The notes: generated by a model from the letters alone, not told the origin. Counted from the first letter of the stretch, positions 22,924 to 35,461 are shown. The stretch: DNA of 64,000 bases from Azorinus chamasolen (GCA_963576725.1 OY755242.1:3551593-3615592), one strand, 5' to 3'. Translations and numbers: made by a program.

Positions 22924-25900
22924 TTAAAACTCCAAACTCTGTCGTGACAGACGACTTCTGTACCGGCGACTTGTCCTCTGCGTCTCCCCAGCGGTCCAGG
23001 ATTTAGACTTGGCCCGGAAATGACGCAAATCGTTGACGTGCTCCTCGTGCAACATAGGCGTGTAACTGTCTGGGTCACAGAATTCCTGAAACAGAATATG
23101 AAATTGTTAACATTTATATATATTATTTGTATTTATCACATAATCTGCCGTAACTCTGTTGGAGTGCCGTAACAGAATGCCGTGGATGGCGAAAATGCAC
23201 TAGTGCATTTTTTAGCAAATTAGCAGTCGTTAGCCAATCGCAGCGCTCATTCAAGCGTTAGCTAATCAGAGCGCCCCACGTGCGTCGTCCGTTGTATTAC
23301 TACGCTGTTTGTAAGCAATGGCCGAAACAGACGTCAGCTATTTAGCCTGTTTCATTTTCTATGGCTATTTTAAGGCTTATGTGATAAAAAGAATCTAAAC
23401 GTCTTCGTCATCCTTATCACTACTATTTGCACAAATAATAGAACATAACATATCTTTATTCAACGTGTACAAGCATGTACATTGTTGTTATAAATACATA
23501 TACATAGCATATGTCACATAGGTCAAACGATTTTTCAGATTGACAGTATATTACAATTTCAATCAGTTTAGTTATATGCAAAATCTTTACTTGAAAAGAA
23601 ACTGACATTTACGTTGTGCATAAAGTGCTGACTATTCAGATTTGAGATGACTTACATGTAAGCATTTACAAGTGCGTTTCTCCTGCAAAAGGAATACTTT
23701 ATATATAGAGCCAATTTAACTAATTCCTGACGGTTTTGACTTTGTAGCAGCTGACAAAACTTTACAAAGCTTGGTCTAGAATAATAATACTTTTTTATGT
23801 ACTTCTTACGCAGATCTGTGTACGAACTACATATAAGAACAAAATGAAACTCGTCTTCAATATCACGAGTTTCACAGTAGCTACAATATCTTTCATTTCT
23901 TGGAGTTTTATTTTTACCGTACCTCCCGGTTTCTATTTTTAATGAATGTGACGACAGACGCAGTCTAGCAAGATAAAATCTAAGTTTATATGATTATGAA
24001 CTATAATATGATTATGATTATATGATTAATGCATAGAATATCTTACATGAGTGTTCATTACAAATTGTTTTCGTGAAACTCGCTAAAGCTCGTGTCATAT
24101 TATAGCAAACTCGTTTCATAAAAACAATTTGCAATGAACACTCATGTTCTGAAAACAAGTGGGGCTATGACGGCCCTGTATCGCTCACAATAGAGAATTT
24201 TTTTCTATAGTCATATGAAACTAAGCTCCGTCCGTTGCAGGCATGTTTGATCAGATATCAACATGATTTTAACAATATTTAGCAAGGCGACTATTCCTAC
24301 CAAATGCCATTCAAATTGGACCACTGGTTTTGGGAGAATATTGTTTTCCTCGATGTATTCTATATACATGTACATGTAGTTACATAAGAAAATCTAGCTC
24401 GGTCTTCGGCCGCCATGTTTTTTGAGATATCAAAATGAATTTAGTAAGGTTGTTTGAAGGTCACAATAATGTTCCATTGTGATTATAGAGGAGAAAATAT
24501 TTCTTTGGTTGACATGTCAGCACTATGGAACATTATTGTGACAAGTCCAACATGGATCCAGATTCTGTTTAGCATGTGAAGATCATTTCTGTAACACTTC
24601 GTTACATGCTGAGTCTGGTTTCAAGAGATATCATTTAGAGCAATAATTGAGACGAATATGCACGATCAGTAGTTTGTATAAAAGTAATGTCAATGATGAA
24701 ATTTAATACAATGTTATCATTTTATATGGAGTGTTGGCTTGGTAATGAGTACCAACCTTATATTGTCCATAGAAAGCCTTGTAGCCACTGTCCAGGAGGT
24801 AGACTTCCGGAAAGTTCAAGGCTGGGTAGTTGTCCTTGTTCAGTTCTCGGTCCTGACTCCTCAAGAAACGATACCTGCAGAAAATTGATACACTCATATA
24901 GGCATGCATACCAAAGATGATATTACATTGTATAATACAAACTTGGAATAATTCAGCGGTGCATTCTAATTTGTTTTTGCATTCGAATCATTGTAGTAAA
25001 ATACTTTAATACATTTCATACACAGTATTATTTTTTTTTGTTATAGATCTAATAAGTATTATGGTGGATATCGTTGTTGCTTTTCATTGTTGTTGTTTAA
25101 ATCTCCTTATCTTGAGATAAAGATCTGGTTCACTTTTGTTAAACCTTCTCTTGCTGAATTTTAAAATACATTTCTCCTTCTTTACCCATGCCCTGTTGTA
25201 TAATTACATATATCTTCACTGTATACAATTATTTCGCTGTGCAATCACTGCTGTGGAGTGCACTGGTTACACAATCATCTTATAAATAGTGCAGACCCTG
25301 ATGAGACAGCTCCTGCAGGAGCTGTCTCATCTGGGTCTTCACTATTTACAGGTAGGTATATTGACGTCTATAGCAAACGAAAGGTTAACTGTTCACGGGA
25401 AATAATTTCTCAACAGCGTGGATCGTATCGGACGTACGCAAAATTGTAAACATTTTATTTACAGCGGCAGAGGTACATATTCTTACTCATCTTATTTTGA
25501 CATCTGTACAGCGAGGTAATATACAAATTATATTAGATAAACATTGAGCAAAAAGTGGTGCCCTGTACAATTAATTCAACTTACATTTTCGGACCCCTTT
25601 CAGATGAGAACTCGCAGTGGAAGATCAGCACATGCTTCTTCTCTGACGTCACTGGTACCATGAGCAGCGATTGGACGGCGTCCTTGGTGTACATGTTGAC
25701 GGCTCCTTTGATGTGTCCTCCCTCAAACTCGTACGGGTATCTACAGTCTACGACGGTCACTTTCTCCAATTCGTCCGCAAACCTCCCATTCAGGACCTCA
25801 GCCATAGTGTCACATGAAATAGACTTGAGATCGCTGTGCTTGCCAGGAATTGTGGGAAGGCAGTAGTCACGTGATCCATCAGCGACGAGGTCTTTCTCTG

Positions 25901-27691
25901 TTGCCAGTCGGTCAACTGCGTCTATGAGGGATGACTGCTGGAAAGAAACGGAAAACACATACTTAATGTCGCCACGAAGCTACAGCGAGACGTTAAAAGG
26001 TGTAAACTGTTAATTGTTACTACCTACTGTTATGTTTTAGTAATGATGTTTATTACAAGTTCATCATTATTTTTATAATTTGCACTTCAATCCAAATTTT
26101 ACGAAATGAAAGTTCATTATTTTTATTTTTTTTACTTATTGGTGATCTCAGTCTGATTAAACGTTGTTTATCAATAGTGTGCCTTACCTCCAGCCGAATG
26201 GATGACAATTCCGCTTCAACTTGTTTCAATCTCTTGGTCATCGGACTGCTTTCAGCTTCATTGTCGTCAGCTGGACGCTTTCCACAAAACAAACTTCTCC
26301 TAACGTCAACCGACGTTTTTCTTGGACGTTTCCTTGAGGGCAGTTTGATCTGAAATTGAACATATTAAAACATTAAAATATATTTAAAGCTCAAAATCTG
26401 TTTAGTCTTGGTTTATATCTAACTGCGATGTGGGCGTTTTGAAACATCAAGTATATTAATTAATTCGTAGATGCAGTTTGAACAAAGACTGGGCACAAAA
26501 CACTCTGAGGTCAAATTTCATTCGTTGTTTCTGTTTGTGTTAAAATGTAAACCGTAATAATGTTGTGTAGCTCTTAAATACTCAGTACAAAACAACTTAC
26601 CGAATATTCAGTTTCAGACTGAAAACCGGAATCAGTGGACTTATCCGTCTTTCCATACGGTGTTAGAACTGCCTCTATCTCAGCCTCGTTCCACAGGTCC
26701 AGACCGGAACTGACCACAGGGGAATCCTCGATGTCGTCAAAAAGTCGCATACTGAAAGAAATGATAAGATCATAGTTTAATACATGTTTCGAATGATGTC
26801 ATGAATGTGTACTAGCTGAACTTTTATATAACGACTTGTCTATTTTCCATCATGAATATTTATTAGTTGAAACTCTTTTGCTTTGATAAAAGCTGGTAGT
26901 AATATCATGTCAAAAGCAAACCGAGCAGATTCTAATCAGACGGTCCCTATAGGAGCTGTCCGATCTGTGTCTACTCTGTTTGCAAATGCGTGAAGTGTAG
27001 ATCCAGATCAGAGGGTTACTAAGGAGTTTTTTTATCAATACTGTTTGTTATTCAAAGTCCTCTAGCAAAGTGTAAGCTTTTCAAACTCTGAAAACTCAAC
27101 TCCAAGAATATCAACAACGATCACCACAACTGATATACAGTAGACCTCGCCTTAAGCTACAACAAAAACCGATGCCTCTTTATGGATCTACAAGGCAGGT
27201 GGTAGCTTAATGCAGGTAAACATTTAATACACACAACTTCTACAGGAGCTTCCTGCATTACGTTTGCCCTTAATTTAGCTTGTGATCTATATTAATGGTC
27301 GCTTCTATGTGTATATGCAAATTCTAAGATCAATTCAAGGTGAACTACATAAGTGAATTATATTGCCGTGTTGAAGACTTGTACATTGTACATTAAAAAC
27401 AGATGTAATATTACGTTTTAGTTTTAACCCGTTCCATTAATTATAATTTATTCATGAATTAATCCTTTTACAAATATTCATTAACATAATTTTTAAAAAG
27501 GTTATTACATAAGCAAACAGAACAGACCCTGCTCAGACGGATACTTCTTCAGACACCCACCTGGGTCTACTCTGTCTGAGACACCCACCTGGGTCTACTC
27601 TGTTTGAGACACCCGCCTGGGTCTACTCTGTTGCGATGTGAAAGAAAAGGTTAAGTTAACATTTTAGTGATACATACCGTAGAGAAGGCAT
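22924..27691 (-). CDS. CDC25: CDC25-type M-phase inducer phosphatase, copy B
   Basis: Same six-exon layout as copy A: 27691-27678, 26751-26601, 26349-26188, 25937-25585, 24874-24757, 23085-22924. The total is 960 nt (319 aa), with all junctions GT-AG and phases consistent. The catalytic loop HCEFSSER places Cys217 and Arg223. The N-terminal region has STDSGFQSE (intact DSGxxS degron type), [14 protein letters not shown] and KRLK. Differences from A include a one-codon shorter exon 3, LATEKD at the domain edge, LNGRFADEL and LLMVPVT. The reading frame and all catalytic residues are intact, so it should encode an active CDK phosphatase. Intron 1 holds three units of the 28-bp repeat that is expanded in copy C. 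Its 5' flank repeats the TATA and CCAAT sites of A. Confidence 0.9.
23132..23388. mobile_element. TIR element in intron 5 (TTTATCACATAA ends)
   Basis: Inverted ends TTTATCACATAA / TTATGTGATAAA bound a 257-bp insert that is present in copies B and C (35676-35927) but not in copy A. It is GC-richer than its surroundings and contains AGCCAATCGCAGCGC, AGCTAATCAGAGCGC and CCCACGTGCG, which look like CCAAT and E-box sites, then a short open frame starting ATGGCCGAAACAGAC. No transposase is encoded. Confidence 0.6.
23441..24031 (-). pseudogene. LINE 3' fragment inserted in copy B intron 5
   Basis: The minus strand at about 23985-23750 reads LRLSSHSLKIETGRYGKNK, then TPRNERYCSYC, then IEDEFHFVLICSSY: the C-x2-C..H..C tail domain of CR1/L2-type LINE ORF2. 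An AATAAA lies near the 3' end (23451-23457, complement). It is absent from the otherwise collinear site in copy C (35970), so it inserted after the B/C duplication. It is heavily 5'-truncated. Confidence 0.78.
24046..24147. repeat. Foldback repeat, remnant in copy B
   Basis: Inverted arms of about 28 nt (CATGAGTGTTCATTACAAAT...) around a loop with GAAACTCGCTAAAGCTCG. It corresponds to the centre of the larger palindrome kept in copy C (35928-36146). In copy B the outer left arm was separated by the LINE fragment insertion, and the outer right arm is missing. Confidence 0.7.
27551..27634. repeat. 28-bp repeat, three units (copy B intron 1)
   Basis: Three tandem units of AGACACCCACCTGGGTCTAC + TCTGTTTG, 43 bp from the exon 1 splice donor. 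The left flank (AACAGAACAGACCCTGCTCAG, with ACGGATAC) is the left arm of a family A hairpin, and the unit's GGGTCTACTCTGTTTG is its right arm. This is the unexpanded state of the 55-unit array in copy C. Confidence 0.85.
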
Positions 27692-27965
27692 CCTTGCACA
27701 ATGTAGATCCAGATAATTATGAATATAGAGTAGTATTATAGTGTTCAGATACGAGTGTATGGATAAAGAATGATATCCCACACCGTGTCCTGTCCGTTTA
27801 TATATTCAACTTGAGGAAGTCGCCCAAACTCGCTAATTACAGAGTATTAATTATCATCCTGGTAGTTAGAGTAAATAATGGTCCAATGCCACAGCTCGGA
27901 CGATCACTCGAGATGTACCAGCCAATTACCGCAGCCTGGGAGTAAATTGAGGTGTTTGGTCCAAT
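27692..27965 (-). promoter_or_regulatory. Promoter of CDC25 copy B
   Basis: A minus-strand TATATAAA at 27804-27797 lies 106 bp from the ATG. CCAAT pentamers lie at 27922-27926 and 27961-27965 in the same surroundings as in copies A and C (GCCAATTACCGC and GTCCAATCCCGG). Confidence 0.55.
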
Positions 27966-29850
27966 CCCGGCTTGTCTGACATGGTCCTGATTGTAATCTC
28001 GGCAACCGTGTCACCGTCACTTTGTCACAGTTTTGTTCAATATTGACAAGAATCTGATGTTGATTTTGGTAGTTTGATATTTTCTTTTCCAATGTACTTT
28101 TATTCTAATATATAATTAATACCACCTAACTAACTAAAATTCAGACCTGACAGTCTCTTTAACTTTTGTTATTGGAATTTATATTAAGTCAGTGAAACAC
28201 CGATAATCTATTTTAGAACTTTCAGAACTTGTTTGAAAGCAATCAGTAAACACACCCAACTAACCCGAGATTAGGTTCCTAAACTAGTTAAAATAGTCAT
28301 AATAAATGGAATAGTGAATCTTTAAGATAGTCATCTTTAGTAAATCTTTAATATTATTACAATGTAAACAATTTGGAGAATTATATATCTTCCATTTACA
28401 TACATATTTATCTGTAGCAAGTATGTTATGCAAGACGAAGCGCGCCATTTTAGTAACGAAGTAGTCTTAATATTTAGAAATAACACTAACAAGATTCTTG
28501 TTTTATAAACATCACTATATAATAATAATGATAATAGTAATAGTAATAATAGAAAGAAGAAGAAATGGAAGAAGAAGAATTGCGATTCTGACATGCAAGA
28601 CAAGAACTTGATTTGGATCCAAACTACACCCATGAACCATATTCGACAATATCTTATTAATCATCTTAAAGCTACAATCAGATTACATTTTTATATGCGT
28701 TCTATATAGATAACAGTATCTATCATATCCTTCATGTGACACTTGACAAGTTTATAGTGTGACAAGGCTTGTTCAATTACTTTATTCTTCATCTCAAAGT
28801 TTTTTAGCATTGATTTGATTAAATCTATTGTTACAGCGATAAAATGACGACAAAACGTGACATGTTCTTTCCGTCAGATATCATCTTCTTGCAGATAAGC
28901 AACAGGCATAAGACTATTAAAAAGTAAATTTAACCAGTCAAATGACGACCAGCCTGGATCCTGATCAGTCATTTAGGTGCTTTTTGCTAATCCGGGTCCT
29001 TGTAGCTTACATTTGACAGTATCGTACAGCATTTTCAAATAAGTCCATGAGCTAGAGGATAACATCATGAGATGAATACCAAAATAATCCTTTGAACCCG
29101 GGGCACGCATGCACCGCCATTTGCAAACAGTGTAGACCCAGCTCAAAGGGTTCTTATATGAGCCTTCTGATCAGTGTATGCACTGTTTGCCATGCACAAA
29201 TCTCTAACACCTTTAAGCATGAGTGGACTATAGTTAACCCATTCCCCCTACTGACGCATTTTGAGGCATCTGTAAAAGTAAAACAACAAAACAGTCCCAC
29301 AGGGAGCGCCACGAACAATCATTTTGGAACTATTGGTATAAATATTTATCACATTGGTTTCATAACTGTATAATTCTAAGTTTCCTTTTTTCGAGTAAAT
29401 GTTCTTTTTCTGTATATTTATTTATAGATGTTGGATGTACAATATGTGTAGGAGAGAATTTGCTATGGGATATTCTACTCTGAAAATTCGGCATTGCAAG
29501 GGTTATCCTTATTAATACCACACACTCGTTTGTGATGACCTTTGCAAACAGGCTGGATCCAGATGAAGCACCGCGTGACTTGGCGAGATGTGTCACAGTT
29601 TGGATCCAGATGATATATTGTGTGCTGGGCGAGGTGTGTCATACAGTTTGGATCCAAATGAGATGCTAGATAACTTAGCGACACACCTGGATTCGAGATG
29701 ACGAGTAAGTCGGCGTCTGATCAGGGTCCAAGCTGTTTGAAACACAGTCAGTACATTTCACAAAACCTTAATCGTTTCGGACATAGTCAAATTGCACCAG
29801 ATCCAGATTAACTTGCACATCTGGATAAGGTTTACATGCATGAGATCGCA
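27966..29850. other. 5' flank of copy B with hairpins
   Basis: No gene. It is collinear with 6746-8255 (A) and 41466-43614 (C). It contains the empty TTAA site (28159-28162) and empty TA site (28775 region) of the two MITEs found in A, a GAA-rich microsatellite (28550-28580), a family A hairpin at 29123-29190, the empty TTAA site 29512-29515 of the MITE found in C, and a cluster of B-type TTTGGATCCAGATGA repeats at 29545-29741. Confidence 0.65.
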
Positions 29851-30060
29851 TACAGTAGAACCTGTTTTCAGCGACCATTCATTTATTGAACATAGGAGGC
29901 TTAAAAAGCAGGTTGCAGTATAACATGTAGTACAAACGTCCCATGGGAGCTTCCTGTCTTTGTTTTTTATCTGCATTAAGCTACAACCTGCCTTAAATAC
30001 CTATAATTATACCAGCATTTGACCACCATTTGATAGCCGCTTAAAACATGTTCTACTGTA
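29851..30060. mobile_element. TA-type MITE with family C hairpin (block B)
   Basis: TA-flanked ends CAGTAGAACCTGTTTTCAGC and AAAACATGTTCTACTG. The internal hairpin has GCAGGTTGCAGTATAA and ATTAAGCTACAACCTGCC arms. The same insertion is present in block C at 43615-43814, so it predates the B/C duplication. Confidence 0.8.
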
Positions 30061-30380
30061 TTGATAAGAATGCATGCGTAAAACAAGTGAATAAATTGAT
30101 TTTACATATAGGAAAGAATCTATATGAAAATAGGGCGTATCTTAATCAGACGGCTCCTACAGCCAACGCTTGATCTTGGTTTTCTCTGTTTGCAAAGTCA
30201 TCATATATTAAAGTATTATCCGCAAGGTTTGAACTGGCACTAATCACTTTCCGCCGACTTTCGTCGATGAAAAATCGTGAAAGTGGCACATGTTTCACGT
30301 GTGTGTTCGGAAGGATAAAAAACAGCTTACGGAAAAGGCGGAATATTCATGCAGTGCCAGGTCAAACCTTATCGACAATA

Positions 30381-30812
30381 TTATCCTCCCAATTTGACCT
30401 GAGACTCGATTAAATTTCGGCGTGTTTATCGGGATTGTTCGTAATACTCTGTGACAAAAAATAGCTAACCAAAAGCCGGTAATAATCATGTTCCTCGAGG
30501 ATTGTACAGTAAAACCACTCTAATGCGACCACTTAATGAATAAACATGGCTGTCTTTACAATCAGGTGGTTGCTAAATGCAGGACAAAAGTTATGCAGAA
30601 AGCTCCTACACGAGCTTTCTGCATAACTTTCGTCCTATATTAAGCTACCACCTGCCTTTGCCACGATGAGTTATGCCCCTTTTTGCTGATCGCATTAGAG
30701 GGAGTTTTCTGTATTCTTATAGCGCATTCTTATACCATCGGAAATTTATTCGAAGATTACCGACGATAATACACAGAATATGCATGAGTTTCAGGTCAAA
30801 TTGGTAGGACAA
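30381..30812 (+). mobile_element. TIR element (AATTTGACCTGAGACTC) with nested TA MITE
   Basis: Its ends are TTATCCTCCCAATTTGACC and GGTCAAATTGGTAGGACAAT. Nested at 30505-30713 is a CAGTAAAACC MITE, whose hairpin has a 45-nt arm and apex AGCTCCTACACGAGCT. It is the same composite as 9961-10362 in reverse orientation, so the nest was formed before the family spread. Confidence 0.75.
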
Positions 30813-33058
30813 TACCTAGGCATCATGCATTGATAAACATACATCTCCTGTTTACACTGGAGCTTTTAGGATGGATTTTCGTTTTATGGGGATGCTCTAA
30901 TTTCACTACTCCTGTAAGAGTTGTTCCCCTTTCCACTTTCTCTCTCCTGTAGGTTACTTATACTATAGTGTAGCCTCTGGATTTATGTAAGGGGTATGAC
31001 AAGTAGAAGTGGATAACGCAAAGTTCATGACTCTTGCACCGGTACAGTAGGAGTTACCCCCCTTTTTCTTTTTTTGCCTTCTTATCCTGTGCAGAATGAT
31101 AATGGTAGAATGAAACTTTAGGGATTGGTTTTCACTGGTTGGAAAGAGATTGATGGTTAAAGGTGCCTTGCAATGTTCGTAACTTTTTACGTCACTGCTT
31201 CTGTGAATCCATGTCGCACGTATGCCTATCAACAGGGGACACATGTGTTCAAAGAGTTTTGGGGTCTTCTTTGTGAATGCTCATGAGGCTGTGGGGCAAT
31301 AATAATTTTCATGTGATAGCAAACAGTCTCCTATAACTCTATATAGAGTGGCAATGTACTTTTTATCATAAATGTATGTATTGTATACTCGATGTACATT
31401 GATGAGACAGAAATAAATAAAGAAATACATATACGATTATTTACTCTATACTCACTGTGAACAAACAGTGACAAACAACTTGAATCCTGGTGAGACGCTG
31501 AGTTTACACAGTGTCTCATCTGGATCCAAGCTGTTTGCCACCGCGAGTCAGGTCGCGGTCGGGATATTCGTTAATTAACACGCACTAGACAAGGGTAACG
31601 TAATGGCTCGTGTACCTTTTTAAATTGCTTTTATACAGCAATTTCTTTTTTTTTAAATCCTAAATTTTGACTTCTTTTTATTTGTCGCTTACCAAAGGGT
31701 ATTCTGTACATAAACTAATAAACGGCAACATCGCTTTCCCCGAAGTGGTTCTGGACTACACAGAAAGAAATACATCTAAACGTTCATGATACATGGTCCT
31801 TTATCCTGCTGTAAAACAATGCATGTGCAATCTCTGAACAGGGGCAGTTTTTACTAGTTTCCGATTCATTCAAACTTGTGAGAAAGTTCCAACCGAGTGT
31901 CACGCAGCTTGAAGGCTCGTAGTATCAACATGATACAAGATATTTGCAAGTCTGACTGTCAGTCAAGTCCCGATTGACAGGATAAGCGTTAATGACAGTA
32001 TAACTTGTCTTGGGCGATCATTCGTTTTTTCACATAGGAGTCTCAAAAAGCAAGTGGTTGCATATAGGGCAAACATAATGCAGACACCACATATAGAAGC
32101 TTTCTGCATTACTCTCGAACTGTATTAAGCTATCATCTGCCTTAAGGACCCATAATGATACCTCTTGTTGATGGCCTCGTAAGGCAAGTTCAACTGTATC
32201 GCTCCTTTAGTGTGACTACTTAGCGAATAAACAAGACTCTCTTTAGGCAGATTGACTGGCTAATTTAGAAGTAACGCACAAAGCTTTTCTTTCGTCATGC
32301 GTTAGTCTTCATATAAACGTGTTTCACGCATTTGCAAACACAGTATACCCAGATCAGACGGGTTCTATAGGAGCTGTCTGATCAGGGTCTGCTCTGTTTG
32401 CTAATGGAAGTTACAAGATCAGTGTCATTACTTTCTAAAATAACTACCATGTTCATCCGTCCATATTGTATTAGACCTACATGTATTTTGTCCATGTATG
32501 TTCAGTACGTATTGAAATTTTGAATAACAGGGAAGGACAGGGAAGGGGTTCTGCTACCGTGTAAAGCGCGATATTACTGGAATTGGATCCAGATTAGATG
32601 CCAAGTAATTCGGAACATAAATGTTTCTTAAACTTTAACCAATCAGAAGTAAGTAAATATTGTTACAAGCTGGGATTTAAGCAAACATCATTTTTAGGAC
32701 TAATGGTTAAGGACTGACACGTAGAGTTATTGTGTGTGTTATCGATTTAGAAAATTGTTCAATTTACGCTCGTATCTAGAACCACTTTCGCACAAACGGA
32801 CAGCAATAATAATTAAAAGACATATAGACAAAAAAGTAGAATATGTCTTTAGCTGCCATGAAAAAGAGTTCTAGTTATGGATTTGTAAGACAGACAGTAG
32901 CGTAATGCAGGTTAAAAGTAATGCAGAAAGTTCCTATACGAGATTTCTGTATTACTTTAGACCTGCATTAAGTAACCGCCTGTCATGAAAAGGGTTCTAG
33001 TTATGGATTTGTAAGATTGACAGTAGCGTAATGCAGACTAAAAGTAATGCAGAAAGTA
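30813..33058. other. Gene-free right part of block B with hairpins
   Basis: No gene is supported. Hairpin B lies at 31472-31537 (GTGAGACGCTGAGTTTACAC apex side), a degraded C element at about 32030-32200, hairpin A at 32334-32401 (apex TTCTATAGGAGC), and hairpin C at 32889-32985, followed by a partial direct repeat of its left arm (32996-33058) that ends at the junction with block C. Confidence 0.6.
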
Positions 33059-34747
33059 TATATCATTATAATTGCTAATACCTGTTTTATACCCAATCAT
33101 ACTGTCTGCAGCTGTTTAATATTATTTGAAAATCCACATCTATGGAAAATATGTTCAAGTGTTTCCCACATGGGTGTTATTGAAACACTAATATCGATAA
33201 AGAAATGTTTATAGTCCTCTTGTGTATTACATAGAATTGGAAGTTTTCTTTAGTAGATAGAATGTAGTTAACCATTTTATATTTAAATTGTTTAACCCGG
33301 TTATCAAAGCATGTAGCATCTAAACCCAAATAAAAGCGATTCCATTTAATGCTTGAGTTCAACCTTTGCTCCCATATTCTGTGGTTATATGGTTTAACAA
33401 TTTTATGCTTCGTGAGGATATTATAAATGTATTTCTTTGTCATATTTAAGAAAAGACATTTTTTTGAATTCTATATCTAAATTCGTTTTAACATGAGTGA
33501 GAGCAGATTCATTTGTTTTAATACTTGTATCCATAATCTAGGAATCGCTGTTTTGATAGTGGTTAATTGGCTAATCCAGTTTGTATTATGGAGAAGTTTT
33601 TTTTCTAATACTATTTGTTAATCAATTGTCACTGTCTTTTATCTAAAATGTCGTTAAAAGGCCAGAATCTATCCACTGTTTAAAGATAAAACATTTCCCG
33701 TTAATTTGTATGTGTTTTTCTCCCCATATGAGTTGCTGTCTTATCTTGGCGAAATCTTTAGGGAACATCTTTTTTCAGACTCGTCTACTTGTTTAAAAGA
33801 AATCCAGACATTAAAAACGTCGGCATAAACTGGGGAAAGTTTGATATTGGGGACGGGATACATTTCGCTGTTGTTAGATTCATGTTAAGCATTAAAAGTT
33901 GTTCGCTTGAGTTCAACCTTTGCTCCCATATTCTGTGGTTATATGGTTTAACAATTTTATGCTTCGTGAGGATATTATAAATGTATTTCTTTGTCATATT
34001 TAAGAAAAGACATTTTTTTGAATTCTATATCTAAATTCGTTTTAACATGAGTGAGAGCAGATTCATTTGTTTTAATACTTGTATCCATAATCTAGGAATC
34101 GCTGTTTTGATAGTGGTTAATTGGCTAATCCAGTTTGTATTATGGAGAAGTTTTTTTTCTAATACTATTTGTTAATCAATTGTCACTGTCTTTTATCTAA
34201 AATGTCGTTAAAAGGCCAGAATCTATCCACTGTTTAAAGATAAAACATTTCCCGTTAATTTGTATGTGTTTTCTCCACATATAAGTTGCTGTCTTATCTT
34301 GGCGAAATCTTTAGGGAACATCTTTTTTCAGACTCGTCTACTTGTTTAAAAGAAATCCAGACATTAAGAACGTCGGCATAAACGAGGGAAAGTTTGATAT
34401 TGGGGACGGGATACATTTCGCTGTTGTTAGATTCATGTTAAGCATTAAAAGTTGTTCGCCGAGTTGGTTAAATAAAGAACTCGGTATTATCGTAAAATCT
34501 ATCGTATTGAGCCCCTTTGTTCTTCAGAACCAATCAGATTTATGTTTATTCTTTTCGCTTTTCCATTCCATTAGAAATTGAATAGCATTGAGATTATTTC
34601 ATCCTAAGCTTTCTTTAGCACAGTAAGTGATTGAAACAGGTAAACAAATTGTGAGATTAATAATGTTTATTACTTTAATTCTACCATAATTTGAAATGTT
34701 TAATGCTTCCATAAATTGAAATGTTTCTCCTCGAAATGCATCCCTAC
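33059..34747 (-). pseudogene. L1/Tx1-like LINE remnant in block C
   Basis: Minus-strand homologue of 14759-21110: KYIYNILTKHKIVKPYNHRI and WNRFYLGLDATCFDNRVKQ appear at 33443-33177. It carries an internal 554-bp tandem duplication and frameshifts, and lacks about 1.1 kb relative to block B: CATCCCTACAG is joined directly to GCTAAGTGTTAACG at about 34748. It does not contain the 4.8-kb LINE, so it represents the pre-insertion state. Confidence 0.8.
33351..34458. repeat. 554-bp tandem duplication, two copies
   Basis: Unit 33351-33904 is repeated at 33905-34458. The junction reads AGTTGTTCGCTTGAGTTC, with short overlap (CGC/GCTTGAG) between the unit ends. It lies inside the LINE remnant, over the same stretch that forms the 343-bp repeats in block B. 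Small differences between the two copies (for example TTTTTCTCCCC versus TTTTCTCCAC) show it is not brand new. Confidence 0.85.
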
Positions 34748-35461
34748 AGGCTAAGTGTTAACGTATCGTGTCTTATATTCCTGACACAAAATTATGTGCA
34801 CACATTTTCATTTTTATCTGATATATTAACCCTTCTCGTGCTTAGCGAGACGTGACTTGCAAAATTTTACAAAACTATTGGAGCAGATCCAAGCCGTTTG
34901 ACTCTCCGGCGTTAGTTTCTAATTGTTAGAGACTAGAGAATTTTACAGCTCAGTATTATAGCGGAATTTTTTTCAGAATGTAAATAGTCACTCATCTACA
35001 TGTATATCTATATTCACTGTTGATATACATAGATTGTTTAAACCTTTGAATGTTGAATATGAGCCATCTTTCCATGAATATTCAGTAGGTATTGAATTTT
35101 GGAATAATCGTAGAACAGGAAGAGGGCCCCGACCCATGCTACAGTGAGCAAATGTCGAGTGCTATATTCTAGATCTACACTCTGAGTCCGGTCTAAATCC
35201 AGATTGTTTGACATTAGCCATGTTTATAAAATACGTTAATGTCACATTCGTTCTTATTGCTAATGGAGTTGAAATAAAATATAACAACCGAATTTCATAC
35301 AGTTTTAATTGTACGCAATGGACACATTTATGGACAAGATCACAGTGGATTCAATAACAAGCAATAACGATGTAAATAGAAATAAAAACAAAACCAATAG
35401 CACAGTATCTGTACAGCACTTATTAGGAGCCATGGCAATAAATCTCCATACATAGTTAACA
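34748..35461. other. 3' flank of CDC25 copy C
   Basis: No gene. Collinear with 22196-22923 of block B. It contains remnants of B-type (GATCCAAGCCGTTTGAC) and A-type (ATGAATATTCAGTAGG) repeats and an AT-rich 3' UTR, without a canonical poly(A) signal on the minus strand that I can find. Confidence 0.5.

Larger units (their letters stand above)
14759..33058. repeat. Duplicated block B (with CDC25 copy B)
   Basis: Collinear with block C (33059-44640). Both begin inside the same L1/Tx1-like remnant (ATATCATTATAAT.GCTA), run through the CDC25 gene and its 5' flank, and end in a family C hairpin (32889-32985 versus about 44525-44635). Block B contains extra pieces absent from C: the LINE at 15620-20398, the LINE fragment at 23441-24031, and about 2 kb at 30120-32270. 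Boundaries are by eye. Confidence 0.8.
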
